NCBI GenBank assembly: GCA_003049485.1
Contig: PYST01000543.1
Location: 1 to 17,769, forward strand
Source: Ophioceras dolichostomum
Lineage: Eukaryota; Ascomycota; Sordariomycetes; Magnaporthales; Ophioceraceae
DNA length: 17,769 bases
Direction of reading: 5' to 3'
Part shown: positions 17,730 to 17,769 of the stretch, in pieces
How the letters are laid out: each line of letters begins with the position of its first letter
Position numbering within the stretch: the stretch's first letter is position 1
The notes under the pieces: generated by a model
Seen by the model: only the letters and a program-made list of their open reading frames with translations
The model's database searches: none
What the model was told of the DNA's origin: nothing
Translations under genes and position numbers: made by a program

Positions 17730-17769
17730 CTTTTCTGCCCCGCACCCCACCCCCTCGACTTTGGACGCA

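Larger units (their letters stand above)
16263..17769. other. Upstream region of the DUF3431 gene and right edge
   Basis: No supportable gene. Short ATG frames, for example 17305-17490, lack domains and codon bias. Two short upstream ATGs on the minus strand lie near 16466 and 16494, within the likely DUF3431 leader or promoter. The region is less GC-rich from about 17500, and the last 100 nt contain two tandem repeats, listed separately. Confidence 0.55.

Overview
The window looks like nuclear DNA of a filamentous ascomycete, most likely a Sordariomycete. The genes are GC-rich at third codon positions. They carry short introns with GTAAGT/GTACGT donors, CTAAC-like branch sites and CAG/TAG acceptors. 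They are spaced by 0.8-2.3 kb of CT/GA-rich intergenic DNA, and a TAGGTACC/ACCTACCT motif of the kind I associate with Sordariomycete genomes recurs outside the coding exons. No rRNA, tRNA, CRISPR array or complete transposon was recognised.

Layout, left to right. 1-2274 holds no supportable gene; it has a GA-rich tract, a perfect inverted repeat and an orphan TATA box. 2275-5721 (minus) is PMT1, an ER protein O-mannosyltransferase whose cytoplasm-or-lumen tail lies on a separate last exon behind a long, complex intron interval. 5722-7515 is the shared divergent upstream region of PMT1 and the next gene. 7516-9219 (plus) is the SF3A1/Prp21 splicing factor with one intron. 10041-11342 (plus) is an APH-type phosphotransferase-like gene with an altered catalytic motif, behind a TATA box. 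12408 (or 12192) to 13372 (plus) is the PX-domain sorting nexin SNX3/Grd19 in three exons. 13373-15032 is the non-coding or uncertain space between two converging genes. 15033-16262 (minus) is a type II membrane protein of the DUF3431 family. 16263-17769 has no clear gene; its right end carries tandem repeats that may be the edge of a mobile element.

The genes are mostly housekeeping (ER glycosylation, splicing, endosomal retrieval) and do not form an operon or metabolic cluster. Several initiators implied by simple open frames are TTG or GTG and were corrected to real ATGs: 10041 for the kinase-like gene and 16262 for DUF3431.

The most interesting signals are three. SNX3 has a possible non-AUG (ACG) start giving a Gln-rich, NPF-containing N-terminal extension. 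PMT1 has two candidate phase-0 micro-exons in its C-terminal hinge. The frame stays open for 192 codons after the SNX3 stop codon. I found no clear new multi-gene system.
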